Shown: in pieces, positions 54,419-62,921 of the stretch
Layout of the letters: each line of letters starts with the position of its first letter
Numbering within the stretch: position 1 is the stretch's first letter
Assembly: GCA_017427685.1 (NCBI GenBank)
Contig: JAFRSH010000036.1
Span: forward strand, 62,001-126,000
Origin: Lachnospiraceae bacterium
GTDB lineage: Bacteria > Bacillota > Clostridia > Lachnospirales > Lachnospiraceae
DNA: 64,000 nt
Direction of reading: 5' to 3'
The notes under the pieces: generated by a model
The model's database searches: none
What the model was told of the DNA's origin: nothing
The model's input: the letters and a program-made list of their open reading frames with translations, nothing else
Translations under genes and position numbers: made by a program

Positions 54419-54577
54419 AATAGTAAATAGGCTCGGACGCGCCCGTCTGCTTTTCGTAAACCTGTTGAGAACGTCGGTACTTAGCGGCTGTATTTGGGCC
54501 GCTTATGTACCGCTACGTTCGAATACAGAGTGAGAACGCGTTTACGAAAAGTACGACGTGGCAGTCCGAGCCGTTTT
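54419..54577 (+). repeat. Long hairpin element, copy B (end of the cobalamin operon)
   Basis: This is the second copy of the element at 38159. It has the same flank AATAGTAAAT (54419-54428), then arms GGCTCGGAC (54430-54438) and GTCCGAGCC (54564-54572), CTTTTCGTAAAC (54450-54461) and GTTTACGAAAAG (54540-54551). The 46-bp core at 54472-54517 is 39/46 identical to copy A. The core stem base pair A-T of copy A (GCGACC/GGTCGC) is G-C here (GCGGC/GCCGC), a compensatory change, and a C-G pair becomes a T-G pair. The 3' end runs into GTTTTTGC, so this copy could also terminate the ECF operon transcript. Confidence 0.85.
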
Positions 54578-54604
54578 TGCTTAAACCAAATTTACATTTT
54601 TATC

Positions 54605-54633
54605 TTTTAATAAACAAAAGAATGTGATACAAT
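54605..54633 (+). promoter_or_regulatory. Promoter of the diguanylate cyclase
   Basis: TTTTAA (54605-54610, weak) and TACAAT (54628-54633) with 17-bp spacing; the leader is about 90 nt. Confidence 0.5.
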
Positions 54634-54667
54634 TAAATTGCGAAGATGCATTTTGCATTTTGTGAAC

Positions 54668-54713
54668 CCCCGCCGCATTTCGATACTAATACGAAATCTA
54701 ATCCAAAACGGGG
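54668..54713 (+). other. Nested hairpin in the diguanylate cyclase leader
   Basis: CCCCG (54668-54672) can pair with CGGGG (54709-54713), and inside it ATTTCG (54677-54682) with CGAAAT (54692-54697). The lower stem ends about 18 nt before the ATG, close to the GGAGAG ribosome site. Confidence 0.45.
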
Positions 54714-54731
54714 CGTGGTCCGGAGAGTTTT

Positions 54732-56198
54732 ATGACGGCATATGACTTCCTTTTATGGTTTCAGGGCTTGAGCATCGTGGGTGTCTTTGTCACCCTTGTG
54801 ATGTTCTTTCCGTCATGGAAAAACAGGATTCATTCTTATCTGTTCATATTCACCGCATCCGTTCTGATCAACAACGTGGGTTACTTTATCGAGATGATCT
54901 CGGACAACTCCGTTGATTGCATGTGGGGCACGCGTATCGAGTATCTTGGCAAGATCTTTATTTCGGTCGGGCTTTTGTTCTTCATGACCGAGTACACGGG
55001 CGCTCGTCTGAGCACGTATACCAAGCGTATGGTAGCCGTGATCCATTTCCTCATCGTGATCGTAGTGTTTACGAACGATTACCATCACATGTATTACGAG
55101 TCCGTTCTTTTCTCCAGCGAAGGTCTTTTCCCTCATAATGTTTATGAGCACGGTTTCGTGTATTACATATATATAATGATGGTGGCAGGCTACCTCGTCT
55201 TTGCGACATTCTCCGCCGTCATGCGACTTATGCAGGAGCGCAGGCGTAAGAGAAAGTTTCAGACAGCCATCATAATCGCCATCGGTTTTGTTATGATGGG
55301 CGGTATCGTTGTTTATTCGACGGGCCTGGCCGGAGGTTACGATGCGACAGTTATCTCGTACCTGCTCTGTCTTATCCTGATGATCGTTGCTACCATCAAG
55401 TATGACTTGCTCGCAGCACTTGATGCCGTTAAGAACTACATCGCCGACAACATGACAGAAGGTATCGTTGCGGTCGATACCGAAGGTGCGATCATCTACT
55501 ACAACACCATCGCGGAGCGCATCTATCCGACCCTCAAAGAGAACGACGAAACTGTGGTTACGCAGATCCTTGAGGCTATCGAAAAGGACGAAGTCATAAG
55601 CATTAAAAAGAACTACTACAAGGCTGAGGCTACCGATCTCACGAACGAGCGAAAGACATTCGGTAAGCTTTACGTTATCGACGACGTTACCATCGAGCAC
55701 AACCATAACCTTGAACTCAAGCTCCGTTCGATCACGGACGGCATGACGGGTCTCTTTAACCGTACCGAGACTCTGCGCCGCATCGAGGAAGGGATGGCCT
55801 CGGGCGATGGCGTGGCACTTGTTATGATCGACATAGACAACTTTAAATCAGTCAACGATTCTTACGGACATGACGTCGGTGACACCGTTATCAAGGGTGT
55901 TGCAAAGGTCATGACCGATCTTACAATCTATAATCCTAAGCTCTCGGCAGGACGTTGGGGCGGCGAGGAGTTTATGCTCGTTATGCCCGCGACCGGCATC
56001 GATGAGGCAGTGAGTGCTGCAGAGAAGATCCGTACGGATTTCGAGAAGACCGAATTCCAATACGCAGGCTTCAGAACCGTCAGCCTCGGAGTCACTGTCT
56101 TTACCGAAGGCGATGATGCGGATGTTTTCTGCAAGAGAGTTGACGAGGCGCTTTATATCTCCAAGCAGGAAGGCAAGAACAGAGTGACCGTGAAGTAA
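54732..56198 (+). CDS. Membrane-bound diguanylate cyclase (7TM-PAS-GGDEF)
   Basis: The 488-residue protein makes c-di-GMP. The N-terminal ~225 residues have about seven transmembrane helices in the histidine-kinase N-terminal 7TM arrangement. A PAS-like domain (about 235-325) starts at NYIADNMTEGIVAVDTEGAI, and the GGDEF domain (about 335-488) has the active-site variant GGEEF in GRWGGEEFMLVM and the DIDNFKSVNDSYGHDVGD metal site. No RxxD inhibitory site is obvious before GGEEF. It is the only active cyclase in the window, opposing the EAL protein at 1391. It stands alone behind an AT-rich promoter and a structured leader. Confidence 0.94.
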   Translation: MTAYDFLLWFQGLSIVGVFVTLVMFFPSWKNRIHSYLFIFTASVLINNVGYFIEMISDNSVDCMWGTRIEYLGKIFISVGLLFFMTEYTGARLSTYTKRMVAVIHFLIVIVVFTNDYHHMYYESVLFSSEGLFPHNVYEHGFVYYIYIMMVAGYLVFATFSAVMRLMQERRRKRKFQTAIIIAIGFVMMGGIVVYSTGLAGGYDATVISYLLCLILMIVATIKYDLLAALDAVKNYIADNMTEGIVAVDTEGAIIYYNTIAERIYPTLKENDETVVTQILEAIEKDEVISIKKNYYKAEATDLTNERKTFGKLYVIDDVTIEHNHNLELKLRSITDGMTGLFNRTETLRRIEEGMASGDGVALVMIDIDNFKSVNDSYGHDVGDTVIKGVAKVMTDLTIYNPKLSAGRWGGEEFMLVMPATGIDEAVSAAEKIRTDFEKTEFQYAGFRTVSLGVTVFTEGDDADVFCKRVDEALYISKQEGKNRVTVK

Positions 56199-56561
56199 AG
56201 TTTTTATGAAGTTAGTCATTTTTTGCCTTCGAGCATGTTTAAACTCCACAAAATGTTAATTTGAAATCGAATTCAACGCTTTGTTTTGTTGTTGTGATAT
56301 TTCGTGCTAACGCGTGTTAATAAGCACGATATGCGGTGCTGGGACTTCCGGACGTTAAACAGGTGACAGAGTGTAAAAATCGAAAAAATGATACTGAAAT
56401 AGAAAAAAAGAGCAAAAAATAGCAATATTTGGTCAGTTGAGGTGCTTATTAGGTTGGTAAATTCACAATTATGTCATATAATGTGGATTATAAGAGCGGG
56501 AGTGGGAAGTTTTCTCCCCGAAATGATTTGCTTTTGTGAAGCAGGAAAGGTATACGGGTTT
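56199..56561 (+). promoter_or_regulatory. Control region of the second GH43 gene, with LacI-like operator and promoter
   Basis: Within this 363-bp gap, an imperfect palindrome CTAACGCGTGTTAA (56307-56320, CG-centred, as in LacI-family operators) sits inside a CGTGCT/AGCACG dyad (56303-56308, 56323-56328). The promoter is TTGGTA (56454-56459) and TATAAT (56477-56482), 17 bp apart. The rest is AT-rich. The transcript would begin near 56489, which excludes the earlier in-frame start at 56442. Confidence 0.6.
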
Positions 56562-57548
56562 ATGGCAAAGCAAAGACGACCTCTGGTGTCACACATTTTC
56601 ACGGCTGATCCCTCAGCACATGTTTTTAACGATAAGATTTATATCTATCCTTCTCATGATATCCCTCATGATGCGGAAGACAACGATAACGGTGACGAGT
56701 ATCGTATGGAAGACTACCACGTACTTTCACTTGATAACCTTGACGCAGAGTGCGTTGACAACGGTGAGGCTCTTCACATGAAGAACATCCCTTGGGTTAG
56801 CAAGCAGATGTGGGCTCCCGACGTTGCATACAAGAACGGAACATATTATCTTTATTTCCCCGCAAGAGACAAGGACGGCATCTTCAGGATCGGAGTTGCA
56901 ACATCTTCGTCTCCCGTAGGACCTTTCGATCCCGAACCGGACTACATTCAGGGAACATACAGTATCGATCCCGCTTCTTTCGTTGATGATGACGGAAGAG
57001 CATACCTCTATTACGGAGGACTTTGGGGCGGACAGCTCGACAAGTGGACAAAGGGCTTCTTCGATGAGAAGGCAGGCCAGCTTGAGGGCGATCTTGATCC
57101 CACTCGCGATGCGATCGGACCCATGTTCTGTGAGCTCGCAGACGACATGAAGTCACTTAAGGGTGAGCCTCGTCATCTTCAGATCCTTGACGAGGAAGGC
57201 AACCCCATTAAGGAAGGCGACGAGGACCGAAGATACTTCGAGGGTCCTTGGATGCACAAGTTCAACGGCAAGTATTACCTTTCATATTCGACCGGTACAA
57301 CACACTACCTTGTTTATGCCGAGTCCGACAAGCCCGAGGGTCCCTTCAAGTACAAGGGAAGACTCATGGAGCCCGTTCTCGGATGGACAACGCATCACTC
57401 TATCGTAGAGTATCATGGTGAGTGGTACCTCTTCTATCATGACTGTGAGCTTTCGAACGGTATCAATCACCGTCGTAACGTTAAGTTCACCAAGCTTGAT
57501 ATCGCTCCCGACGGAACGATCAAGAAGATCATACCTTATGAGGATTGA
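56562..57548 (+). CDS. Glycoside hydrolase family 43 enzyme, second copy
   Basis: The 328-residue cytosolic enzyme is a GH43 five-bladed propeller. Its acidic residues are Asp16 in FTADPSAH, the Asp of SIDPASFVDDDG and the Glu of YFEGPWMHKFNG. It shares the overall motif layout with the GH43 at 7700 but is distinct in sequence (for example PSHDIPHDAEDND), so they are paralogues with probably different specificities, such as arabinofuranosidase versus xylosidase. The ATG at 56562 is supported by AGGAAAGG 11 bp upstream. Family substrates are arabino- and xylo-oligosaccharides. An LacI-like operator lies upstream, suggesting sugar induction. Confidence 0.92.
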   Translation: MAKQRRPLVSHIFTADPSAHVFNDKIYIYPSHDIPHDAEDNDNGDEYRMEDYHVLSLDNLDAECVDNGEALHMKNIPWVSKQMWAPDVAYKNGTYYLYFPARDKDGIFRIGVATSSSPVGPFDPEPDYIQGTYSIDPASFVDDDGRAYLYYGGLWGGQLDKWTKGFFDEKAGQLEGDLDPTRDAIGPMFCELADDMKSLKGEPRHLQILDEEGNPIKEGDEDRRYFEGPWMHKFNGKYYLSYSTGTTHYLVYAESDKPEGPFKYKGRLMEPVLGWTTHHSIVEYHGEWYLFYHDCELSNGINHRRNVKFTKLDIAPDGTIKKIIPYED

Positions 57549-57564
57549 ATAATGTAAGAATGTC

Positions 57565-57595
57565 AGGCCTGTCGGTTGAACCGACGGGCCTTTTT
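57565..57595 (+). terminator. Terminator of the second GH43 gene
   Basis: AGGCCTGTCGGTT (57565-57577) pairs with AACCGACGGGCCT (57579-57591) with one T-G pair and a very tight loop, followed by TTTTT. Confidence 0.9.
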
Positions 57596-57615
57596 AAATT
57601 TTTTGGGATTGGTGT

Positions 57616-60021
57616 ATGAAAGAAAAACAGGTTATTGCAAAACAAACAGATCTTAAGACCGCGCTCGCCCGGATGATCGGGGAGCAGGGTCTTGGCGAGT
57701 CTGCTCCGGCTGAGCTTACGGCTGGCACTGTGCAGATCGGCCCGGCTGCGCTTTTTGACCTTTCGAAGGATGGAACGTATGTCAGGGGCTGCGTGTTCTG
57801 CTGCGGCGGTTATATCGTGAGCGCTTACGGACCCGCGGAGACGATCCCCGAGGGACAGGGGCGTCGCCACGCTTCGGGCAAGCACGATACACAGACTCCG
57901 GAGCCCGGCCCCGCACAGGGCCTCCCTGTTACGTTCACAAGCTTCTCATACTTTAAGCTCAGTGACATGGAGGACATCAGGGTTGACAGACTCTTTGCTT
58001 CAAGCGTCCTCACGACTGTTTTAGGAGGCGTTGACGCCTTTGTGGCAGCGTTCTCAGGCATCTGCATGTCCGGGATGAACACATTTATTAAAGAAGTGAA
58101 GGCGTTGACTGACGGCGGTGCACCCGAAGCCGGGAACGGGGCTGAAGTCCGGGTGGATAACATAAGCGTCAGCGCTGAAAGCGACCAAAAGGATCATGCA
58201 GGAGAAGGCGGAGAGGAGAAGATCCCTTCGGTCAAGAAGCGTACGATCTTCTCACGCGTGTTCCACTATTTCCTCAAGTACAAGTTTTCGGTTGTTGCGC
58301 TGTTCTTTATGTACCTCGCATCGGCACTGATCTCGGTTGTCTGGCCTTACCTTTCGGGTAAGGTGCTCTACGACGGGGTCATCAGCCGCAACGATGAATT
58401 CCTCGCGGAGTTTGGACTGAAGGGCGAGTACATGCTCGCGCTTCTTGTGCTGGTGGGCGTTATGTTCGGAGTGAGAGTGCTCCAGCACGGAGTGCAGATA
58501 CTGCAACAATTCCTTGTTGCGAGGGTTGCCGCAAGAACAGTCAGGGACATCAAACAGGACATCTTCTCCTCGATGGGAGACCTGTCGCTACGCTTCTTTA
58601 CGAGCAAGCAGACCGGCGGCCTCATGACACGTGTACGAAGCGATGCCGACAGAGTAACGGACTTCTTCCTCGACGGATTCCCGTTTCTGTTCATTCACTC
58701 CTCGACGATCATCGTGACGTTTGTGGTCATGTTCAGGCTCAACTGGCAGCTTTCGCTGCTCGCGGTCGTGCTCCTGCCCGTGCTCGTGGTCCTGAGCGTT
58801 AAGCTCAAGCCCGCGCTCTGGACGCTCTACGGCAAGCGTCACCGTGCCGAAAGATCCATGACGGGCAAGGTCAATGACAACCTCACGGGAGCCCGCGTCG
58901 TAAAGGCGTTCGGGCGCGAAGACGAGGAGTCGGAGAGCTTCGCTAAGAAGTCCCGCTCGCTGATGAACGCGGAGGTCGATATCGTCCGCTATAACAACCG
59001 CTTTACGATCCTTTACAACATGGTTGCCGAGATCTCGAACATCTGGGTTTGGATCGTCGGAGTGCTCCTTGTCATCGACACGAAGTCGATCGACCTCGGA
59101 GTGCTCATCACATTCGTCGGCTATGTAAGCTCGCTTAACGGGCCGATGAACTTCTTCTCATATATATTCCGTGTCTGGACCGACAGCATCAACTCTGCGC
59201 AGCGTATGCTGGAGATCATCGACGCGGTGCCCGATATCAAAGAGGCCGACAACCCCAAGCGGCTTGAGGATCCGAAGGGCGGAATCGAGCTCGACCATGT
59301 GACATTCGGTTACGAGGCGTTCAGGCCGGTGCTGAGGAACATCTCTCTCAAGGTTCGGCCGGGAGAGGTGCTCGGTATCGTCGGACGCTCCGGCGCCGGC
59401 AAGTCGACACTCGTCAATCTCATCTCGAGACTCTACGATCCCGATGAGGGAAGCGTGAGGATCGACGGGATCGACGTGCGCGACCTGGCTTTCAGGGATC
59501 TGAGACGAAGCGTTGCGATGGTTTCCCAGGACACCTACATCTTTATGGGCTCGGTGGCTGACAACATCGCCTACGCGGACAAGGACGCATCCCGTGATGA
59601 TATCATCCGTGCCGCGAAGCTGGCCGGAGCACACGACTTCATCAGTGCGATGCCCGACGGCTACGACACGATCGTCGGAGCGGGAGGTAAAGACCTTTCG
59701 GGCGGTGAACGCCAGCGCCTTTCGATAGCGCGTGCCGTTCTTGCGAACCCGAAGATCCTCATCCTCGACGAGGCTACTTCGGCTGTCGACACGAAGACCG
59801 AACAGCTCATCGAGAAATCGATCACACTCCTCGCGGAGGGGCGCACAACGATCTCTATCGCACACCGCCTCTCGACACTCAAGAACGCGGACAGGCTGAT
59901 CGTCATCGACGGCGGACGCATCGTGGAGGAAGGTACCCACGACGAGCTCTGCAAGAAAGAAGGCATCTACCACATGCTTTCGGATCTCCAGACAGGGTTC
60001 CTCTCTCTTGAGGAGATTTAG
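57616..60021 (+). CDS. ABC exporter half-transporter with N-terminal soluble domain, first subunit
   Basis: The 801-residue protein has an N-terminal soluble region of about 200 residues (two strand-rich pieces, PH-like by eye) and an exporter membrane domain with six helices (about 220-520). The ATPase domain has GRSGAGKST, LSGGERQR, LILDEATSAVD and the H-loop SIAHRLST. It opens a three-gene set with a DUF1854 protein and a second half-transporter. The N-terminal extension before the membrane domain is unusual for ABC exporters. The ribosome site is poor (GGGATTGGTG). The substrate is unknown. Confidence 0.87.
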   Translation: MKEKQVIAKQTDLKTALARMIGEQGLGESAPAELTAGTVQIGPAALFDLSKDGTYVRGCVFCCGGYIVSAYGPAETIPEGQGRRHASGKHDTQTPEPGPAQGLPVTFTSFSYFKLSDMEDIRVDRLFASSVLTTVLGGVDAFVAAFSGICMSGMNTFIKEVKALTDGGAPEAGNGAEVRVDNISVSAESDQKDHAGEGGEEKIPSVKKRTIFSRVFHYFLKYKFSVVALFFMYLASALISVVWPYLSGKVLYDGVISRNDEFLAEFGLKGEYMLALLVLVGVMFGVRVLQHGVQILQQFLVARVAARTVRDIKQDIFSSMGDLSLRFFTSKQTGGLMTRVRSDADRVTDFFLDGFPFLFIHSSTIIVTFVVMFRLNWQLSLLAVVLLPVLVVLSVKLKPALWTLYGKRHRAERSMTGKVNDNLTGARVVKAFGREDEESESFAKKSRSLMNAEVDIVRYNNRFTILYNMVAEISNIWVWIVGVLLVIDTKSIDLGVLITFVGYVSSLNGPMNFFSYIFRVWTDSINSAQRMLEIIDAVPDIKEADNPKRLEDPKGGIELDHVTFGYEAFRPVLRNISLKVRPGEVLGIVGRSGAGKSTLVNLISRLYDPDEGSVRIDGIDVRDLAFRDLRRSVAMVSQDTYIFMGSVADNIAYADKDASRDDIIRAAKLAGAHDFISAMPDGYDTIVGAGGKDLSGGERQRLSIARAVLANPKILILDEATSAVDTKTEQLIEKSITLLAEGRTTISIAHRLSTLKNADRLIVIDGGRIVEEGTHDELCKKEGIYHMLSDLQTGFLSLEEI

Positions 60022-60047
60022 AAAACACACAAAAGAAAGGAAATCGG

Positions 60048-60524
60048 ATGGAAGAGAAAACACTTACATATTTCGAGAGTTCGGGTGGGTTCCTCGGAGC
60101 ACGCTCCGGAGAAGAAGAGTACACGCGCGTGCGTGCTGTGCGGCTCTTTCCCTTCTCGGACCCCGACAAGTACATTTCGATAAGAGTCGGAAGCGAGGCG
60201 GGTGAGGAACTCGCAGTCATCAGGGATCTGACGGAGCTCGCGCCCGAGCAGAGAGAACTCATCGAGCACGACCTTGAACTCAACTATTTCATGCCTGTCA
60301 TCAACAAGATCATTTCGATCAAGGACGAGTACGGCTACGCCTACTTCCATGTCATGACGGACAAGGGTGAGGTGAAGTTCACCATAAACATGGGTGGCAC
60401 GAACGTCAGCAAGCTCTCCGAGACACGGCTTCTCATCACCGACATCAACGAGAACCGCTTCGAGATCCGCGACGTGCGCGAACTCACCCCCGCGGAGCAG
60501 AGAAAACTTGATCTGTTCCTGTAG
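60048..60524 (+). CDS. DUF1854 family protein
   Basis: The 158-residue soluble protein fits DUF1854: a strand-rich N-terminus (VRAVRLFPFSDPDKYISIRV) and the conserved central segment ELIEHDLELNYFMPVINKIISIKDEYGY, with the later GEVKFTINMGG strand. In other bacteria DUF1854 genes sit next to ABC transporters and, in some, next to cyanophycin genes, where NCBI names them cyanophycin-associated. Here no cyanophycin synthetase or cyanophycinase is present. It lies between the two half-transporters with 26 and 46 bp gaps, so it is probably a subunit or regulator of that transporter. Confidence 0.88.
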   Translation: MEEKTLTYFESSGGFLGARSGEEEYTRVRAVRLFPFSDPDKYISIRVGSEAGEELAVIRDLTELAPEQRELIEHDLELNYFMPVINKIISIKDEYGYAYFHVMTDKGEVKFTINMGGTNVSKLSETRLLITDINENRFEIRDVRELTPAEQRKLDLFL

Positions 60525-60570
60525 TGATCATACAGAAAAAGCAACCTAAGTAATATCTGAGAGAAAGATT

Positions 60571-62757
60571 ATGATACTCAATTTTGAATTAACTGACGAT
60601 CTGCGGAGCCTGATCACCCTCACGGACAAAGAGGAGATCTACTACTCGCTCCCGATCGATATCGACGAACGATCGCGCTACACCCGTGACTCGTTCCTCG
60701 TAGTCTCGAACACGACGATCTACGTGATCATGCACGGTGCCCTCGAGCGCACACTTGCGATCGCCGACTGTAGCGAAGCAAAGTCCCACGCGCATGTCGG
60801 ACAGGGACTCCTCACCGTCAACCACAAGGGGGTCCTCACGGTCCTGGCGCGGTACACGCACGGTCATATGGGCCGTTACGCCTATGTTGCACGAGGCATA
60901 AACATCCTCGCATCCGGCAGAACGGAGCACGTCGAAAGCAACGAGTACGAGGCTTCGTGCCCGAAGTGCGGACGCGCGATCCCGGGGACGGCTCGATGCC
61001 CGCACTGCAGCGGTGAGAATCGTTTCGTTTCGACCGTAAAGAGGATCGCCAAGCCCTACATCCCGCAGTTCATCGGAATCGCGGTGCTCATGATCCTTGC
61101 GTCGGTGACGACGCTTGTTAACCCTGCCATCCAGAGGCACCTTGTCGACAACGTCCTTCTTGAAGAGGAACCGTCCAAGACAGCAGCGTTTTTATGCCTG
61201 GGCGGAATGTTCCTGATGAGTGCCGGGATCGTGTTCGTCAACGTGGCGAAGAGCTTCTACTCGACTAAGCTCGGAGCGCGGATCTCCATGGACATGCGCA
61301 ACAGTCTTTTTGACAAGCTCCAGAAAGCTCCGCTTTCCTACATCAACGACAGACGCCCCGGCGAGCTCCTCAACCGCGTCGTACAGGACACGCGAGTTAT
61401 CAGGGAGTTCATGGAGAACAGCTTTTGTAACCTCTTCACGGTCGCATTTATCTTCGTTTGCGACGTGATCTTCATGCTGTCCATCAACCCGAAGCTTGCC
61501 CTGTTGTCTTTTATTCCGGCGCCTTTTGTCGTAATGCTTATGCTGGCCTTCCGTAAGAGCATCCACCGTCGTTTTCACCTTCAGTGGCACAAGAACGATG
61601 ATGCGAGCAGTAACCTCCAGGATGTGATCTCGGGAATGCGAGTCGTTAAGTCCTACGGCAACGAGAAGCCTGAAGCGGCCAAGTTCCTCAAGTATTCGAA
61701 CGAGTACTGCCGTGTTCAGACCAGAAACGAGTGCTTCTGGGCGATCTTTAATCCGATGCTCTCTTTCCTAATGGGTGCGGGCGTATTTGTCGTGGTCTAC
61801 TTCGGAGGACGGGATGTTCTGCTCGGTGACATGACGACAGGAGAGCTCATCCAGTTCATGACATACACAACGCTTCTCTACCAGTACCTTAACTGGATGA
61901 CGCAGCTTCCGAGACAGCTTACCGCGATCATCAGCAGTCTCGAGCGTATCGATGATATCCTTGCGTTTGACCGGATACCGAACCACGGTGAGGGTGTTGT
62001 GAAAACGATCGAGGGACAGGTTGATTTTGAGAAAGCCACATTCGGCTACAGGTCGTACAAACCTGTACTTGAAGGGATAGACCTTCATGTCCGTCCGGGA
62101 GAGAAGATAGGTATCGTCGGACCTTCGGGAGCCGGCAAATCGACACTCATCAATCTACTCATGGGTCTTTACGAAGCCGATGACGGAGTGCTCATGGTAG
62201 ACGGCACGGACATCAGGACGCTTGACAGAAAGAGCTTCCACAGCCAGCTCGGAGTGGTCCTTCAGGAGACCTTCCTCTTCTCGGGAACGATCCTTGAGAA
62301 CATAAGGTTCGCGCGACCCGACGCTACCTACGAGGAAGTTATTGCCGCCGCGAGGACCGCGAACGCGCACGACTTTATCTGTCGTACGCCGGGCGGTTAC
62401 GATACCTACGTCGGTGAGAAGGGTTACAACCTTTCGGGCGGAGAGCGCCAGCGTATCGCCATAGCACGCGCTGTGCTCGCGAATCCGTCGCTTCTTATCC
62501 TTGACGAAGCAACGGCGAGCCTTGATACAGAGAGCGAGTATCTCGTTCAGAACGCACTCTCGAAGCTCACAAAGGGCAAGACGACCTTTGCCATAGCCCA
62601 CAGGCTTTCGACTCTCAAGGATTGTGACAGACTCATTGTGATCGACGGACACAAGATCTGCGAGGTGGGCTCCCATGAGGAACTCATCGCTGCCAAGGGC
62701 CTGTACTATGAACTGCTTACGGCACAGCTTCAGATGCAGAGACGGAGAGAAGGATAA
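60571..62757 (+). CDS. ABC exporter half-transporter with N-terminal PH-like and zinc-ribbon domains, second subunit
   Basis: The 728-residue protein has an N-terminal soluble domain (about 1-125) of PH-like strand pattern, including FLVVSNTTIYVIMHG and GVLTVLARY, followed by a zinc ribbon CPKCGRAIPGTARCPHC at about 130-146. An exporter membrane domain (about 160-480) and the ATPase domain follow, with GPSGAGKST, LSGGERQR, LILDEATASLD and AIAHRLST. It is the partner of the 801-residue half-transporter; both have intact ATPase motifs. The zinc ribbon between the PH-like and membrane domains is unusual. The start is supported by GAGAGAAAG. Confidence 0.88.
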   Translation: MILNFELTDDLRSLITLTDKEEIYYSLPIDIDERSRYTRDSFLVVSNTTIYVIMHGALERTLAIADCSEAKSHAHVGQGLLTVNHKGVLTVLARYTHGHMGRYAYVARGINILASGRTEHVESNEYEASCPKCGRAIPGTARCPHCSGENRFVSTVKRIAKPYIPQFIGIAVLMILASVTTLVNPAIQRHLVDNVLLEEEPSKTAAFLCLGGMFLMSAGIVFVNVAKSFYSTKLGARISMDMRNSLFDKLQKAPLSYINDRRPGELLNRVVQDTRVIREFMENSFCNLFTVAFIFVCDVIFMLSINPKLALLSFIPAPFVVMLMLAFRKSIHRRFHLQWHKNDDASSNLQDVISGMRVVKSYGNEKPEAAKFLKYSNEYCRVQTRNECFWAIFNPMLSFLMGAGVFVVVYFGGRDVLLGDMTTGELIQFMTYTTLLYQYLNWMTQLPRQLTAIISSLERIDDILAFDRIPNHGEGVVKTIEGQVDFEKATFGYRSYKPVLEGIDLHVRPGEKIGIVGPSGAGKSTLINLLMGLYEADDGVLMVDGTDIRTLDRKSFHSQLGVVLQETFLFSGTILENIRFARPDATYEEVIAAARTANAHDFICRTPGGYDTYVGEKGYNLSGGERQRIAIARAVLANPSLLILDEATASLDTESEYLVQNALSKLTKGKTTFAIAHRLSTLKDCDRLIVIDGHKICEVGSHEELIAAKGLYYELLTAQLQMQRRREG

Positions 62758-62764
62758 ATACAGT

Positions 62765-62790
62765 AAAAAGGAGCCTAGGGGCTCTTTTTT
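62765..62790 (+). terminator. Terminator of the ABC-DUF1854 operon
   Basis: AAAAAGGAGCC/GGCTCTTTTTT, with GAGCC (62771-62775) against GGCTC (62780-62784), then a T-run. Confidence 0.85.
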
Positions 62791-62836
62791 ATTTGCTCAT
62801 TCCCGGGATGGCGAAAATATTTTTTGAAAAAGAGGG

Positions 62837-62875
62837 TTGACAGACGTCATACCTCGTGTTACGATGTATGACGTC
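62837..62875 (+). promoter_or_regulatory. PadR operon promoter with a perfect operator dyad
   Basis: TTGACA (62837-62842) and TACGAT (62860-62865) are 17 bp apart. The arms GACGTCATAC (62843-62852) and GTATGACGTC (62866-62875) form a perfect 10-bp dyad with a 13-bp centre that covers the -10. This is the expected layout for autorepression by PadR. Confidence 0.85.
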
Positions 62876-62921
62876 AACTGAAGTATAACGCATCAGGAAG
62901 TATATATAAAAGGAGGCATAG

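Noticed and set aside
38159-54577. Integron attC sites or IS200/IS605 ends as explanation for the hairpin elements
   Set aside because: The GTTRRRY/RYYYAAC core sites of attC are absent and no transposase or integrase gene is visible; a palindromic repeat or RNA element remains more likely.
56442-56561. Longer start for the second GH43 protein
   Set aside because: The promoter -10 at 56477-56482 lies inside this extension, so the extra codons would not be transcribed from it.
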